A stretch of DNA of 5,653 bases from Pseudomonadota bacterium (lineage in GTDB: Bacteria > Pseudomonadota > Alphaproteobacteria > Azospirillales > Azospirillaceae). Position 1 is the first letter of the stretch; every line of letters starts with the position of its first letter. The DNA is taken from contig JAEYOB010000412.1 in the NCBI GenBank assembly GCA_023412175.1, positions 1-5,653 on the forward strand. The letters are read 5' to 3'. A program made the position numbers and the translations under genes. The notes beneath the pieces were generated by a model that made no database searches, had not been told where the DNA came from, and worked only from the letters and a program-made list of their open reading frames with translations. Below, in pieces: positions 1 to 5,653 of this stretch.

Positions 1-1
1 C

Positions 2-831
<830 letters not shown>

Positions 832-835
<4 letters not shown>

Positions 836-1263
836 AACGGCTTCACGATCACGAAGATGACGATGCCGATCATCAGCAGCGTCGGCACCTCGTTCCACAT
901 GCGGAAGAAGCGCTGCGGACGGGTGTTGCGGCCGGCCTCGAAGTCCTTGCGCCAGCGCGCCATCAGCATGTGCACCGCCGTCAGCCCGACGACGAACAGC
1001 AGCTTGGCGTGCAGCCAGCCGCCCTGACGGAACAGCGTCGGGTCTATGGCGATCATGCTGATGCCGAACACCCACGCCGCGATCATCGCCGGGTTCATGA
1101 TGGCGCGCAGCAGCCGGCGCTCCATGACCTTGAACGTCTCCGACGCCTCCGACCCCGGCGCCGCCTGGGTGTGGTAGACGAACAGCCGCGGCAGATACAG
1201 CAGGCCCGCCATCCAGGCGATGATGCTGATGACGTGCAGCGCCTTGACCCAGAGATATAACAC
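832..1263 (-). CDS. hemJ: Protoporphyrinogen oxidase HemJ
   Basis: HemJ (formerly UPF0093) is the small membrane enzyme that oxidises protoporphyrinogen IX to protoporphyrin IX, the step before iron insertion, in many Gram-negative bacteria lacking HemG and HemY. The 143-residue length is normal for the family. Four membrane helices are visible at about 5-24, 56-73, 85-103 and 126-142. Family-typical stretches include [20 protein letters not shown] (6-25), the R26/H31 region, NPAM (57-60), HAKL (85-88) and NEVPTLLMI (124-132). A conserved His is reported to ligate heme b in HemJ; H10 is the likely equivalent, and K87 is also conserved. The start is GTG at 1263: the protein begins exactly where the family does, and a strong Shine-Dalgarno stretch precedes it. 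It is the last gene of the hemE-hemH-hemJ run, 31 bp after hemH, and its TAA overlaps the convergent ATPase stop by 4 bp in total gene overlap. Confidence 0.95.
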
Positions 1264-1266
1264 CGG

Positions 1267-1280
1267 CTCTCCCCTTCCCT
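1267..1280 (-). promoter_or_regulatory. Ribosome binding site of hemJ
   Basis: Read on the minus strand this is AGGGAAGGGGAGAG, a long purine-rich Shine-Dalgarno region ending 3 nt before the GTG start at 1263, with its AAGGGGAG core at usable spacing. It supports the GTG start. Confidence 0.7.
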
Positions 1281-1284
1281 CGCG

Positions 1285-1296
1285 AAGCTGCAGCTT
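1285..1296. repeat. 12-bp perfect palindrome between hemH and hemJ
   Basis: AAGCTGCAGCTT is a perfect loop-less palindrome that overlaps the hemH stop codon (TAA, 1297-1295) and sits just upstream of the hemJ ribosome binding site. With no loop it is a poor RNA hairpin; it may be chance or a dimeric protein site. Confidence 0.35.
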
Positions 1297-2368
1297 AAGT
1301 AGTGCGTTGCGGGCAGCCGGGGAAGCCCGAAGGGCACAGCCGCCCCTCGGTCTGCGAGCACATGAAGCGGTCGCAGCCGATGGACTGGCGCACCAGCCGG
1401 GCCAGGCCTTCGATGAACTTCGGCGAGGCGCCCACTGTCGGCACGCGGGCGAAGTGCGGCACGCCCTCGTGCTGCGCCAGGTGACGGTACTCGATCTCGA
1501 TCTCCACCAGCGTTTCGGAATGCTCCGACACGAAGGCCATGGGAACGACCAGGATCGGCACCTTGTCCTGCCCGGCGCGCCGGATCTCGGCGTCGGTGGA
1601 CGGGCCGATCCATTCCAGCGGCCCTACACGGCTCTGGTAGCAGTTCACCCAGTCCAGCCCCGGAATGTCCAGGGCGGCGGCGATGGCCTCGGCGGTGCGT
1701 TCGCACTGCCACTGGTACGGGTCGCCGCCAGCGATCACCCGCTTCGGCAGCCCGTGCGCCGAGAACAGCACCCGCGGCGTGCCGTGCCTGGAAGCCTCCT
1801 CGTAGGCCGGGCGGATCAGGTCGGCCGAGGCGGCGATGAAGCCCGGCTCGGTCGGGTAGCAGCACACCACCCGCGTCTCGGCCTTCAGCCCCACCGTCTC
1901 CGCCGCCTCGCGCCAGACGCGCAGGCTCGACGCGCTCGTGGTGGTGGACCATTGCGGGTAGAGCGGCAGCAGGATCACCAGATCGGGCGCGAACTCCTTC
2001 ACCGCCGCGGCGGTCTCGGTGCTCATGGGGTGCCAGTAGCGCATGGCGATGAAGCTGCGCACCTCGCCCCCGCCTTCGGCGTTCAGCACCGCGTCGAGCG
2101 CAGCGGCCTGCGCCTGCGTGTTCTCCAGCAGGGGCGACTTGCCGCCGATCATCCCGTAGATCTCGCGCGCCGGCTTCTCGCGCCGCATCGCGATGAAGCT
2201 CGCCAGCAGGAAGCGCAGCGGCGTCGGCAACCCGATGATGGACGGGTCGTAGAACAGGTTGAACAGGAACGGCCGGATGGCGTCGGGCGCGTCGGGGCCG
2301 CCGAGGTTAAAGAGGACGACGGCGATCCGTTTCGGGACGGTACGTTGGGGCATGGGCATGGTCGGCAT
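1295..2368 (-). CDS. hemH: Ferrochelatase HemH
   Basis: Ferrochelatase inserts Fe2+ into protoporphyrin IX to make protoheme. Counting from the ATG at 2368 (357 residues), the landmarks in order are NLGGPD (21-26), GGKSP (75-79), MRYWHP (109-114), LPLYPQWS (134-141), the signature LFSAHGLP (201-208) with catalytic His205, CYQSRVGP...WIGP (243-256), and FVSEHSETLVEIEIEY (279-294), where E285 matches the conserved acidic residue of the metal/proton path. The tail carries C332, C337, C345 and C352. Ferrochelatases with a [2Fe-2S] cluster are known in Caulobacter and Mycobacterium, so a cluster is possible but the ligands cannot be assigned here. The start is uncertain: in-frame ATGs at 2368, 2359 and 2353 all lack a clear Shine-Dalgarno, and the conserved domain begins near residue 14. 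It lies 93 bp after hemE, with a strong hairpin between them, and 31 bp before hemJ. Confidence 0.95.
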   Translation of the reverse strand: MPTMPMPQRTVPKRIAVVLFNLGGPDAPDAIRPFLFNLFYDPSIIGLPTPLRFLLASFIAMRREKPAREIYGMIGGKSPLLENTQAQAAALDAVLNAEGGGEVRSFIAMRYWHPMSTETAAAVKEFAPDLVILLPLYPQWSTTTSASSLRVWREAAETVGLKAETRVVCCYPTEPGFIAASADLIRPAYEEASRHGTPRVLFSAHGLPKRVIAGGDPYQWQCERTAEAIAAALDIPGLDWVNCYQSRVGPLEWIGPSTDAEIRRAGQDKVPILVVPMAFVSEHSETLVEIEIEYRHLAQHEGVPHFARVPTVGASPKFIEGLARLVRQSIGCDRFMCSQTEGRLCPSGFPGCPQRTT

Positions 2369-2422
2369 CGCGGGATGAACTGGAGCGTGGCGGTGCCGTG
2401 TCCAGCCGTCGGTGGCAGATTC

Positions 2423-2454
2423 CACCCTCCCGCCCCACAAGGAGCGGGAGGGTG
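2423..2454. repeat. GC-rich perfect inverted repeat between hemE and hemH
   Basis: Arms 2423-2433 (CACCCTCCCGC) and 2444-2454 (GCGGGAGGGTG) are perfectly complementary over 11 bp with a 10-nt loop. It begins 7 nt after the hemE stop in the direction of transcription. No T-run follows the stem on the minus strand, so full termination is unlikely. It may stabilise the upstream hemE message or attenuate hemH, or be a REP-like dispersed element. Confidence 0.65.
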
Positions 2455-2461
2455 AGGGTTC

Positions 2462-3508
2462 CTATCCGCGCTCCGGCCAAGCCTTGAGCTGCCGGGACAG
2501 CGCGGCGACGTGCTCAGGCGGGGTCTGCTGGGTGATCCCGTGGCCGAGGTTGAAGACGAACGGCCGGCCGGTCAGCGCTTCCAGGATCTCGTCCACCGCC
2601 TTGCGCTGGGCCTCGCCGCCCGCCACCAGCAGGATCGGGTCGAGGTTGCCCTGCACCGGCAGGCGCGTCTGCAGGTTCTGTGCCGCCCACTGCGGCGGCA
2701 CCGTGGTGTCGAGGCCGATGGCGTCCACGCCGCTCTGGCTCGCGTACTCCTCGTACATGAAGCCGGCGCCGCGCGGGAAACCGATCACCGGGGTGTTCGG
2801 GTGCTTAGCCTTGATCCTGGCGACGATGCGCCGCGTCGGCTCGATGACGTAGCGGCGGAAGGCGTTCACCGGCAGCACGCCGGCCCAGCTGTCGAACAGC
2901 TGCACCGTCTCGGCGCCGGCGTCGATCTGGGCGATCAGGTAGTCGGCGGTCACATCGACGAGCAGATCGATCAGCGCGTCGAAGCCGGCCGGGTCGCTGT
3001 AGGCCCACTTCTTGATATGGCCGAAGTCCTTCGAGCCCCCACCCTCCACCATGTAGGTGGCGACGGTCCAGGGCGAGCCGGCAAAGCCGATCAGCGTCAC
3101 CTCCGGCGGCAGTGCCTTGGACAGGCGGCGCACCGTCTCGTAGACCGGTCCCAGCCGGTCATGGAAATTCGCCTTGGACAGGCGCTTCAGCCCCTGGACG
3201 TCGCGCACGGGGTCGAGCTTCGGCCCCTCGCCTTCCAGATAGTCCAGCGGCTGGCCGAGCGCGTGCGGCACCACGAGGATGTCGGAGAACAGGATCGCCG
3301 CGTCCATGCCGTAGCGGCGGATCGGCTGCAGCGTCACCTCGGTGGCGAATTCCGGGTTGTAGCACAGGTCGAGGAACGACCCCGCCTTGGCGCGCAGTTC
3401 CCGGTACTCGGGAAGGTATCGGCCGGCCTGGCGCATCAGCCAGAACGGCGGCGATTGGCAGGTCTCGCCCTTGAGAGTGGCGAGCATGGGCTTACGAACG
3501 TCCGGCAC
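2462..3508 (-). CDS. hemE: Uroporphyrinogen decarboxylase HemE
   Basis: HemE removes four carboxyl groups from uroporphyrinogen III to give coproporphyrinogen III in the cytosol. The 348-residue length is normal. Visible landmarks are the signature PPFWLMRQAGRYLPEYR (20-36), AILFSDIL (71-78), DYLEGEGP (89-96), GFAGSPWT (141-148), TYMVEGGG (151-158), QLFDSWAG (203-210), GFPRGAG (243-249), QGNLDP (286-291) and NLGHG (320-324). By comparison with human UROD, the active-site residues R37, D86, Y164, S219 and H339 correspond to R26, D76, Y152, S207 and H323, so the enzyme should be active. The start is taken as GTG at 3508, preceded by AAGGGA at 9 nt; the next ATG, at 3487 (residue 8), has no ribosome binding site. 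It is the first gene of the probable hemE-hemH-hemJ operon and borders the putative replication origin, as hemE does in Caulobacter. Confidence 0.96.
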   Translation of the reverse strand: MPDVRKPMLATLKGETCQSPPFWLMRQAGRYLPEYRELRAKAGSFLDLCYNPEFATEVTLQPIRRYGMDAAILFSDILVVPHALGQPLDYLEGEGPKLDPVRDVQGLKRLSKANFHDRLGPVYETVRRLSKALPPEVTLIGFAGSPWTVATYMVEGGGSKDFGHIKKWAYSDPAGFDALIDLLVDVTADYLIAQIDAGAETVQLFDSWAGVLPVNAFRRYVIEPTRRIVARIKAKHPNTPVIGFPRGAGFMYEEYASQSGVDAIGLDTTVPPQWAAQNLQTRLPVQGNLDPILLVAGGEAQRKAVDEILEALTGRPFVFNLGHGITQQTPPEHVAALSRQLKAWPERG

Positions 3509-3517
3509 CGGTAGCTA

Positions 3518-3534
3518 TCCCTTCGCGAAGAGGG
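3518..3534 (-). promoter_or_regulatory. hemE ribosome binding site within a palindrome
   Basis: The hemE Shine-Dalgarno on the minus strand (AAGGGA, 3523-3518) lies partly in the 3' arm of the palindrome CTTCGCGAAG (3521-3530). Flanking bases can extend the pairing with a one-base bulge (CC at 3519-3520 with GG at 3532-3533). A folded leader could partly mask the ribosome binding site. The hairpin role is inference; the palindrome is directly visible. Confidence 0.45.
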
Positions 3535-3550
3535 TCATCAGGCTTCACCT

Positions 3551-3580
3551 CTATCTCACTATGATTCTTATTGAAAGAGA
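3551..3580. other. AT-rich segment, candidate DNA unwinding element
   Basis: By hand count 21 of 30 bases are A or T, in a window that is otherwise strongly GC-rich. It sits beside the perfect DnaA box (3602-3610), separated by a G-rich spacer, as expected of a duplex-unwinding site. It also overlaps the region where a hemE promoter would be expected, so promoter AT-richness is an alternative explanation. Confidence 0.5.
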
Positions 3581-3601
3581 ATGGAGGTGGGTGTGGGTGC
3601 C

Positions 3602-3610
3602 TGTGGATAA
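3602..3610 (-). promoter_or_regulatory. DnaA box, perfect consensus
   Basis: TGTGGATAA on the plus strand is an exact TTATCCACA on the minus strand, the high-affinity DnaA 9-mer. With the box at 3635-3643 it forms a head-to-head inverted pair sharing perfect 9-bp arms (CCTGTGGAT at 3600-3608 and ATCCACAGG at 3637-3645). Confidence 0.85.
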
Positions 3611-3634
3611 CGGTAATCCCGGCTTTGCCCGGAA

Positions 3635-3643
3635 TCATCCACA
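3635..3643 (+). promoter_or_regulatory. DnaA box, one mismatch
   Basis: TCATCCACA differs from TTATCCACA only at position 2. It is inverted relative to the perfect box, with 24 bp between them. Confidence 0.7.
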
Positions 3644-3682
3644 GGCCCGGAAGGCTGGAAATGGACCTGGGGACCATGGTGT

Positions 3683-3704
3683 GGACGACTCCGGGACGAC
3701 TCCG
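3683..3704 (+). repeat. 11-bp perfect tandem repeat in the origin region
   Basis: GGACGACTCCG occurs twice back to back (3683-3693 and 3694-3704). Each copy contains a GACTC (GANTC) site, and the 11-bp period is close to one helical turn, placing the two sites on the same DNA face. A weak DnaA-box-like 9-mer (3680-3688) overlaps the first copy. Confidence 0.75.
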
Positions 3705-3746
3705 CGTCCATGCCCGGAAACGCTGGCACTGGAACCGTGGGAGTCC

Positions 3747-3755
3747 TGGGGATAA
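3747..3755 (-). promoter_or_regulatory. DnaA box, one mismatch
   Basis: TGGGGATAA on the plus strand reads TTATCCCCA on the minus strand, one mismatch from consensus at position 7. A GANTC site (3741-3745) lies one base away. Confidence 0.6.
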
Positions 3756-3895
3756 ACTGTCTCTCCGGTGCCGGCTGTTCCCGTGTTCCGAACCGGTCGG
3801 CCGTATTGTTCCTCTGGGTGCCGAACAGGGGGCCGGGAGTCCCGCACCGGGTATGAAATGGCCTTCGTATCGCGTGTCCACAGGTTGAAGGCCAG

Positions 3896-3904
3896 TTCTC
3901 CACA
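3896..3904 (+). promoter_or_regulatory. DnaA box, one mismatch, abutting the next gene
   Basis: TTCTCCACA differs from consensus only at position 3. It ends 2 bp before the ATG at 3907, so DnaA bound here could influence transcription or translation start of the downstream operon. A weaker two-mismatch 9-mer (GTGTCCACA, 3874-3882) lies 13 bp upstream in the same orientation. Confidence 0.6.
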
Positions 3905-3906
3905 GA

Positions 3907-4740
3907 ATGTTGGGGATGATGAGAGAATTCCACCTACACCTGGTTTCCGACGCGACCGGTGAGACGATCAACAGCGTGGCACGCGCCTGCGTGATCCAGT
4001 TCGACCAGGTGCGGCCCATCGAGCACTTCTGGAACTTGGTCCGCACCGAGCGCCAGTTGGAGCTGGTCCTCGACGCGATCCGCTCCAACCCTGGCCTGGT
4101 CATGTTCACGCTGGTGGACGAGGGGTTGCGCCGGAAGCTGCAGGACTTCTGCCGCGAGATGCAGGTGCCCTGCATCCCCGTGCTCGATCCGCTGATCAAC
4201 GCGCTGGCCGCCTATCTCGGCCTGGAGTCGCAGCGCCAACCCGGCCGCCAGCACGCGCTGGACGCCGAGTATTTCGGGCGCATGGACGCCATGGACTTCG
4301 CGCTGTCGCACGACGACGGCCAGTCCGGCTGGGACCTGCACGAGGCCGACGTGGTGCTGCTCGGCGTGTCGCGCACCTCGAAGACGCCGACCTGCATCTA
4401 TCTGGCGAACCGCGGCGTCAAGGCGGCCAACATCCCCATCGTGCCCGGCTGCCCCCTGCCCCCGGAGCTGGCGAAGCTGACCCGCCCGATGATCGTCGGC
4501 CTGACCAAGGACCCCGACCGCCTGATCCAGATCCGCCGCAACCGGCTGAAGCTGCTGAACCAGGGCGAGACCTCCACCTACGTCGATCCCGAGGTGGTCG
4601 GGGCGGAGGTGACCGAAGCCCGCCGCATGTTCAGCCGCAACGGCTGGCCGGTGATCGACGTGACGCGCCGCTCCATCGAGGAGACCGCGGCGGAGATCAT
4701 GATGCTGCTGGCCCGGCGCCAGGGCGGCGGCGCGGTATGA
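3907..4740 (+). CDS. Pyruvate, phosphate dikinase / PEP synthase regulatory protein (DUF299, RP001 family)
   Basis: Members of this family are bifunctional: an ADP-dependent kinase that inactivates, and a Pi-dependent phosphorylase that reactivates, pyruvate phosphate dikinase or PEP synthase through an active-site threonine, thereby controlling pyruvate/PEP interconversion. From the ATG at 3907 the protein has 277 residues, normal for the family. It shows the N-terminal signature FHLHLVSDATGET (8-20) and the P-loop-like motif GVSRTSKTP (153-161) followed by YLANRG.KAANIP (165-177), and GLTKDPDRL (198-206). Which dikinase it targets cannot be told here, so no symbol is given. The start is uncertain: ATGs at 3907, 3916 and 3919 all precede the conserved part, and none has a good Shine-Dalgarno. 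It is the first gene of a rightward operon, overlapping maf by ATGA. The homologous gene borders the origin in Caulobacter and Rickettsia. Confidence 0.93.
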   Translation: MLGMMREFHLHLVSDATGETINSVARACVIQFDQVRPIEHFWNLVRTERQLELVLDAIRSNPGLVMFTLVDEGLRRKLQDFCREMQVPCIPVLDPLINALAAYLGLESQRQPGRQHALDAEYFGRMDAMDFALSHDDGQSGWDLHEADVVLLGVSRTSKTPTCIYLANRGVKAANIPIVPGCPLPPELAKLTRPMIVGLTKDPDRLIQIRRNRLKLLNQGETSTYVDPEVVGAEVTEARRMFSRNGWPVIDVTRRSIEETAAEIMMLLARRQGGGAV

Positions 4741-5345
4741 GCCGGGCTGGGGCCGGGCTGGTCCTCGCCTCGGCATCGCGCGCCCGCGCCGCCATGCTGG
4801 AGCGTGCCGGCGTGCCGGTGACCTGCGACCCGGCGGGCATCGACGAGGAGGCGATCAAGCGCGAATGCCGCGCCGCCGGTGCCACCGTCGGGACGACCGC
4901 CGACATTCTGGCCGAGCGCAAGGCGCACGCCGTCTCGCTGCGCCATCCCGGCCGGCTGGTGCTCGGCGCCGACCAGATGCTGGAATGTGACGGCGTCTGG
5001 TTCGACAAGCCGGAGGACCGGGCGCGGGCCGCCGCCCACCTCGCCATCCTGCGCGGCCGCACCCACCGGCTGGTCAGCGCCGCCGTGGTGGTGCGCGACG
5101 GCGTGCGGCTGTGGGAGACGGTGGACGCCGCCACCCTGGCCATGCGGCCGTTCGGCGACGATTTCCTCGAACGCTATCTCGACGCCGCGGGCGAGGACGT
5201 GCTGCATTCCGTCGGCGTCTATCATCTGGAAGGGCTGGGCGCGCAGCTGTTCGAGCGGGTGGAGGGCGACTATTTCACCGTCCTCGGCCTGCCGCTGCTG
5301 CCGGTGCTCGGCTTCCTGCGCGACCACGGGGTTCTCAAGGCATGA
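4737..5345 (+). CDS. maf: Maf family nucleoside triphosphate pyrophosphatase
   Basis: Maf proteins hydrolyse non-canonical or modified nucleoside triphosphates (dTTP/UTP, m7GTP or others, depending on subfamily) to the monophosphate and are proposed house-cleaning enzymes. The 202 residues cover the full domain: [14 protein letters not shown] (8-21), the phosphate-binding N-terminal loop; ERKAHAVS (60-67) with conserved Lys62; [11 protein letters not shown] (76-86) with the probable catalytic Asp79; FDKP (89-92); [15 protein letters not shown] (105-119); [19 protein letters not shown] (161-179); and [11 protein letters not shown] (184-194). The N-terminal loop differs from the usual SPRR by having SRAR. 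The substrate cannot be assigned from this. The ATG at 4737 overlaps the preceding stop (ATGA), and the gene's own stop overlaps aroE in the same way, suggesting translational coupling. The maf-aroE pair is standard beside alphaproteobacterial origins. Confidence 0.94.
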   Translation: MSRAGAGLVLASASRARAAMLERAGVPVTCDPAGIDEEAIKRECRAAGATVGTTADILAERKAHAVSLRHPGRLVLGADQMLECDGVWFDKPEDRARAAAHLAILRGRTHRLVSAAVVVRDGVRLWETVDAATLAMRPFGDDFLERYLDAAGEDVLHSVGVYHLEGLGAQLFERVEGDYFTVLGLPLLPVLGFLRDHGVLKA

Positions 5346-5653
5346 TCATCAGCGGCAAGGCCAGGCTGGCCGGCGTCATGGGCTGGCCGGTCGGGCATTC
5401 GCGTTCGCCGCGGTTGCACGGTTTCTGGCTGGAGCGTTACGGGATCGACGGCGCCTATGTGCCGCTGGCGGTTCCGCCCGAGCGTGCGGCGGAGGCAATC
5501 CGCGCCCTGCCCGCCCTGGGCTTCCGCGGCTGCAACGTCACCGTCCCGCACAAGGAGGTGGCTGCCGCCACGGTGGACCGCCTGGACGACAGCGCCCGCC
5601 GCGCTGGTGCCGTCAACACCATCGTCGTGCTGGAGGACGGCACGCTGGAGGGC
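5342..5653 (+). CDS. aroE: Shikimate dehydrogenase AroE, N-terminal part (3' end outside the window)
   Basis: AroE reduces 3-dehydroshikimate to shikimate with NADPH in the route to chorismate and aromatic amino acids. The frame is open from ATG at 5342 through the last base, giving 104 residues of an expected ~270-290, so only the substrate-binding domain is seen. Motifs are [13 protein letters not shown] (14-26), in which S20 and S22 match the shikimate-binding serines, NVTVPHKE (65-72) with N65 and catalytic Lys71, and GAVNT (89-93) with N92. The catalytic Asp and the NADP-binding Rossmann fold lie beyond the window. The start overlaps the maf stop (ATGA). A short AAGG lies only 1 nt upstream, so initiation probably depends on coupling to maf. 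All expected N-terminal residues are present and nothing suggests a defect. Confidence 0.95.
   Translation, partial: MIISGKARLAGVMGWPVGHSRSPRLHGFWLERYGIDGAYVPLAVPPERAAEAIRALPALGFRGCNVTVPHKEVAAATVDRLDDSARRAGAVNTIVVLEDGTLEG

Larger units (their letters stand above)
3509..3906. other. oriC: Putative chromosomal replication origin (oriC) between hemE and the PPDK-regulator gene
   Basis: This 398-bp gene-free stretch carries a cluster of DnaA-box-like 9-mers: perfect at 3602-3610, one mismatch at 3635-3643, 3747-3755 and 3896-3904, and two mismatches at 3680-3688 and 3874-3882, with another at 3911-3919 inside the next gene. A short AT-rich segment lies at 3551-3580, about 20 bp from the perfect box. 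Six GANTC sites and an 11-bp tandem repeat are also present. The Caulobacter origin Cori lies between hemE and the RP001 homologue, followed by maf and aroE; the same order is seen here. Genes on both sides are transcribed outward. I saw no convincing sigma-70 promoter, though the hemE and rightward-operon promoters must lie in or near this gap. Origin function is inferred from motifs and synteny. Confidence 0.85.

Noticed and set aside
2369..2440. N-terminal extension of HemH from a TTG at 2440
   Set aside because: The extra 24 residues would be encoded through the hairpin arm at 2423-2433, have no family similarity, and start on a rare codon. An ATG at 2368, 2359 or 2353 is more plausible.
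1220..2455. Long plus-strand open frame of 411 codons opposite hemH
   Set aside because: It is the antisense shadow of hemH: rich in Arg, His and Gln, with no family features, while the minus strand encodes a clear ferrochelatase with all catalytic motifs.
3571..3888. Open frame of 105 codons (+) and overlapping minus-strand frames in the hemE/DUF299-gene gap
   Set aside because: The translations are low-complexity and rich in Gly, Pro and Arg with no recognisable motif. They run through DnaA boxes and the tandem repeat, and lack credible ribosome binding sites. Open frames of this size are common by chance at high GC.
3934..4776. Minus-strand open frame of 280 codons opposite the dikinase regulator gene
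   Set aside because: It mirrors the codon structure of a clearly recognised plus-strand gene, its composition is typical of an antisense shadow, and it shows no motif.
4743..4788. Loss of a catalytic arginine in Maf (SRAR instead of SPRR)
   Set aside because: The second Arg of the motif (R17) is kept, as are Lys62 and Asp79. From memory, the maf-2-like copies beside aroE in alphaproteobacteria often have an altered loop here, so this is probably subfamily variation.

Overview
This high-GC window looks like an alphaproteobacterial chromosome, most likely from a Rhodospirillales/Azospirillum-like organism. That rests on protein character and gene order; no database was searched. It holds seven protein-coding genes (the first and last cut by the window edges) and one 398-bp non-coding gap that looks like a chromosomal replication origin.

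Left part: the 3' end of a P-type cation ATPase (+ strand, 2-835) runs convergently into a minus-strand cluster read right to left, hemE (3508-2462), hemH (2368-1295) and hemJ (1263-832). These encode uroporphyrinogen decarboxylase, ferrochelatase and the membrane protoporphyrinogen oxidase, all enzymes of the late protoporphyrin-dependent heme pathway, so this is probably one heme operon. The ATPase and hemJ stop codons overlap.

Middle: 3509-3906 separates hemE from the next gene. It contains one perfect DnaA box, three one-mismatch boxes, weaker boxes, a short AT-rich stretch, an 11-bp tandem repeat and six GANTC sites (only two others exist in the remaining ~5.2 kb). The gap between hemE and a DUF299/RP001-type gene is the place of the Caulobacter origin (Cori), so this is very probably oriC. 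No TTAA, the CtrA half-site, occurs in it.

Right part: a plus-strand operon with 4-bp ATGA overlaps: a pyruvate phosphate dikinase/PEP synthase regulatory protein (3907-4740), a Maf-family nucleotide pyrophosphatase (4737-5345) and the 5' part of aroE, shikimate dehydrogenase (5342 to the window end). The heme operon and this operon are both transcribed away from the putative origin, co-directional with the forks; the ATPase would be head-on.

Nothing here looks like a mobile element, CRISPR array, RNA gene or new defence system. The main item of interest is the origin and its methylation-site cluster. Smaller points are hairpin-forming palindromes at gene ends, a shared leader motif before hemE and hemJ, a cysteine-rich ferrochelatase tail, and altered ion-site residues in the ATPase.
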